NCBI RefSeq assembly: GCF_014196765.1
Contig: NZ_JACIEE010000005.1
Span: forward strand, 1-64,000
DNA: 64,000 bases
From: Mycoplana azooxidifex
GTDB lineage: Bacteria; Pseudomonadota; Alphaproteobacteria; Rhizobiales; Rhizobiaceae
Reading direction: 5' to 3'
Below the pieces are notes generated by a model that saw only the letters and a program-made list of their open reading frames with translations, was not told the origin of the DNA and did not search any database. The position numbers and the translations under genes are program-made. Shown piece after piece: positions 63,820 through 64,000 of this stretch (its first letter is position 1; every line of letters starts with the position of its first letter).

Positions 63820-64000
63820 TGCTGTTCATCCTCCAAGCCATCGGATAGTTGACCAAGGTGCACCCGATCCCAATGGCCATCAAACGGAGAGTCCATGTCT
63901 GCTGGCATGCGTGAGGTTCGCTGACATTTACGCCGAGGATCAGCCGAAAACATTGAAATTGAAGAGAAAGAGCGCGATCCGTGGCGACCGATGGCATTTT

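Noticed and set aside
63771-63997. Two overlapping minus-strand frames at the right edge
   Set aside because: They overlap the ribosome-binding region of the zinc-ribbon gene and show no start signal or conserved pattern.

Overview
The window is GC-rich alphaproteobacterial chromosome, almost certainly from a member of the Rhizobiaceae (Sinorhizobium/Ensifer, Shinella or a close relative). The evidence is the CtrA-SciP-ChpT-EipA cell-cycle set, two Omp25-like porins, the rhizobial-type sulfolipid genes sqdB-sqdD-sqdC next to ruvB, the ybgC-tolQRAB-pal-cpoB-tilS-ftsH-glmM chain, and a serC leader of the alphaproteobacterial type. Genus cannot be fixed from sequence reading alone.

Layout. 1-4500 is the right-hand end of a prophage or prophage remnant: a broken tail/esterase gene, a tail-fibre-like gene, a Dam methylase, a DUF2806 cargo gene followed by the tail of a second Dam gene, and a small unknown gene. 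It ends beside tRNA-Met (4556-4632), whose 3' end faces the element, as expected for an attachment site. 4768-15082 holds mnmA, a LuxR-type regulator, and then a cell-cycle cluster (sciP, fliJ, ctrA, an atypical receiver protein, chpT, eipA), plus a coiled-coil membrane protein, an rRNA/tRNA methyltransferase and a small membrane protein. 15120-26648 has an RluA synthase, a methyltransferase, rpoH, a 779-residue membrane protein, purA, a DMT exporter, a GcvA-like LysR regulator, an ACS-family MFS transporter and a GlcG/HbpS protein.

26952-29858 is the serine operon serC-serA with a leader hairpin pair. 30194-32058 carries two tandem outer-membrane barrel genes, each preceded by a perfect TTAA-N7-TTAA CtrA box. 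32309-43845 (minus strand) is glmM, ftsH, tilS, cpoB, pal, tolB, tolA, tolR, tolQ, ybgC. 43968-46983 (plus) is the sulfoquinovosyl diacylglycerol operon sqdB-sqdD-sqdC. 47036-50682 (minus) is ruvC-ruvA-ruvB, but with one VapBC-type toxin-antitoxin pair between ruvC and ruvA and a second between ruvA and ruvB. 50841-63345 has an LLM oxidoreductase, yebC, an MBL-fold protein, a PNPOx-like protein, a BrnTA toxin-antitoxin pair, ymdB, 5-formyltetrahydrofolate cyclo-ligase with a probable 6S RNA upstream, a SorC regulator, transaldolase and a three-gene polysaccharide cluster (GumK-like glycosyltransferase, TupA-like ATP-grasp, flippase). The last 650 bases are poorer in GC and hold a small zinc-ribbon protein of unknown role.

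How it fits together. CtrA-type boxes lie before sciP, ctrA/fliJ, eipA, pal and both omp genes, so much of the envelope content here may be under cell-cycle control. The most unusual item is the double insertion of toxin-antitoxin pairs inside ruvCAB: both antitoxin genes carry the same inverted repeat (TCCTTAC/GTAAGGA) just upstream, with spacers differing by 10 bp. The second is the DUF2806 cargo gene sitting between an intact Dam gene and a leftover Dam C-terminus at a prophage end, a typical place for defence or lysogeny cargo.
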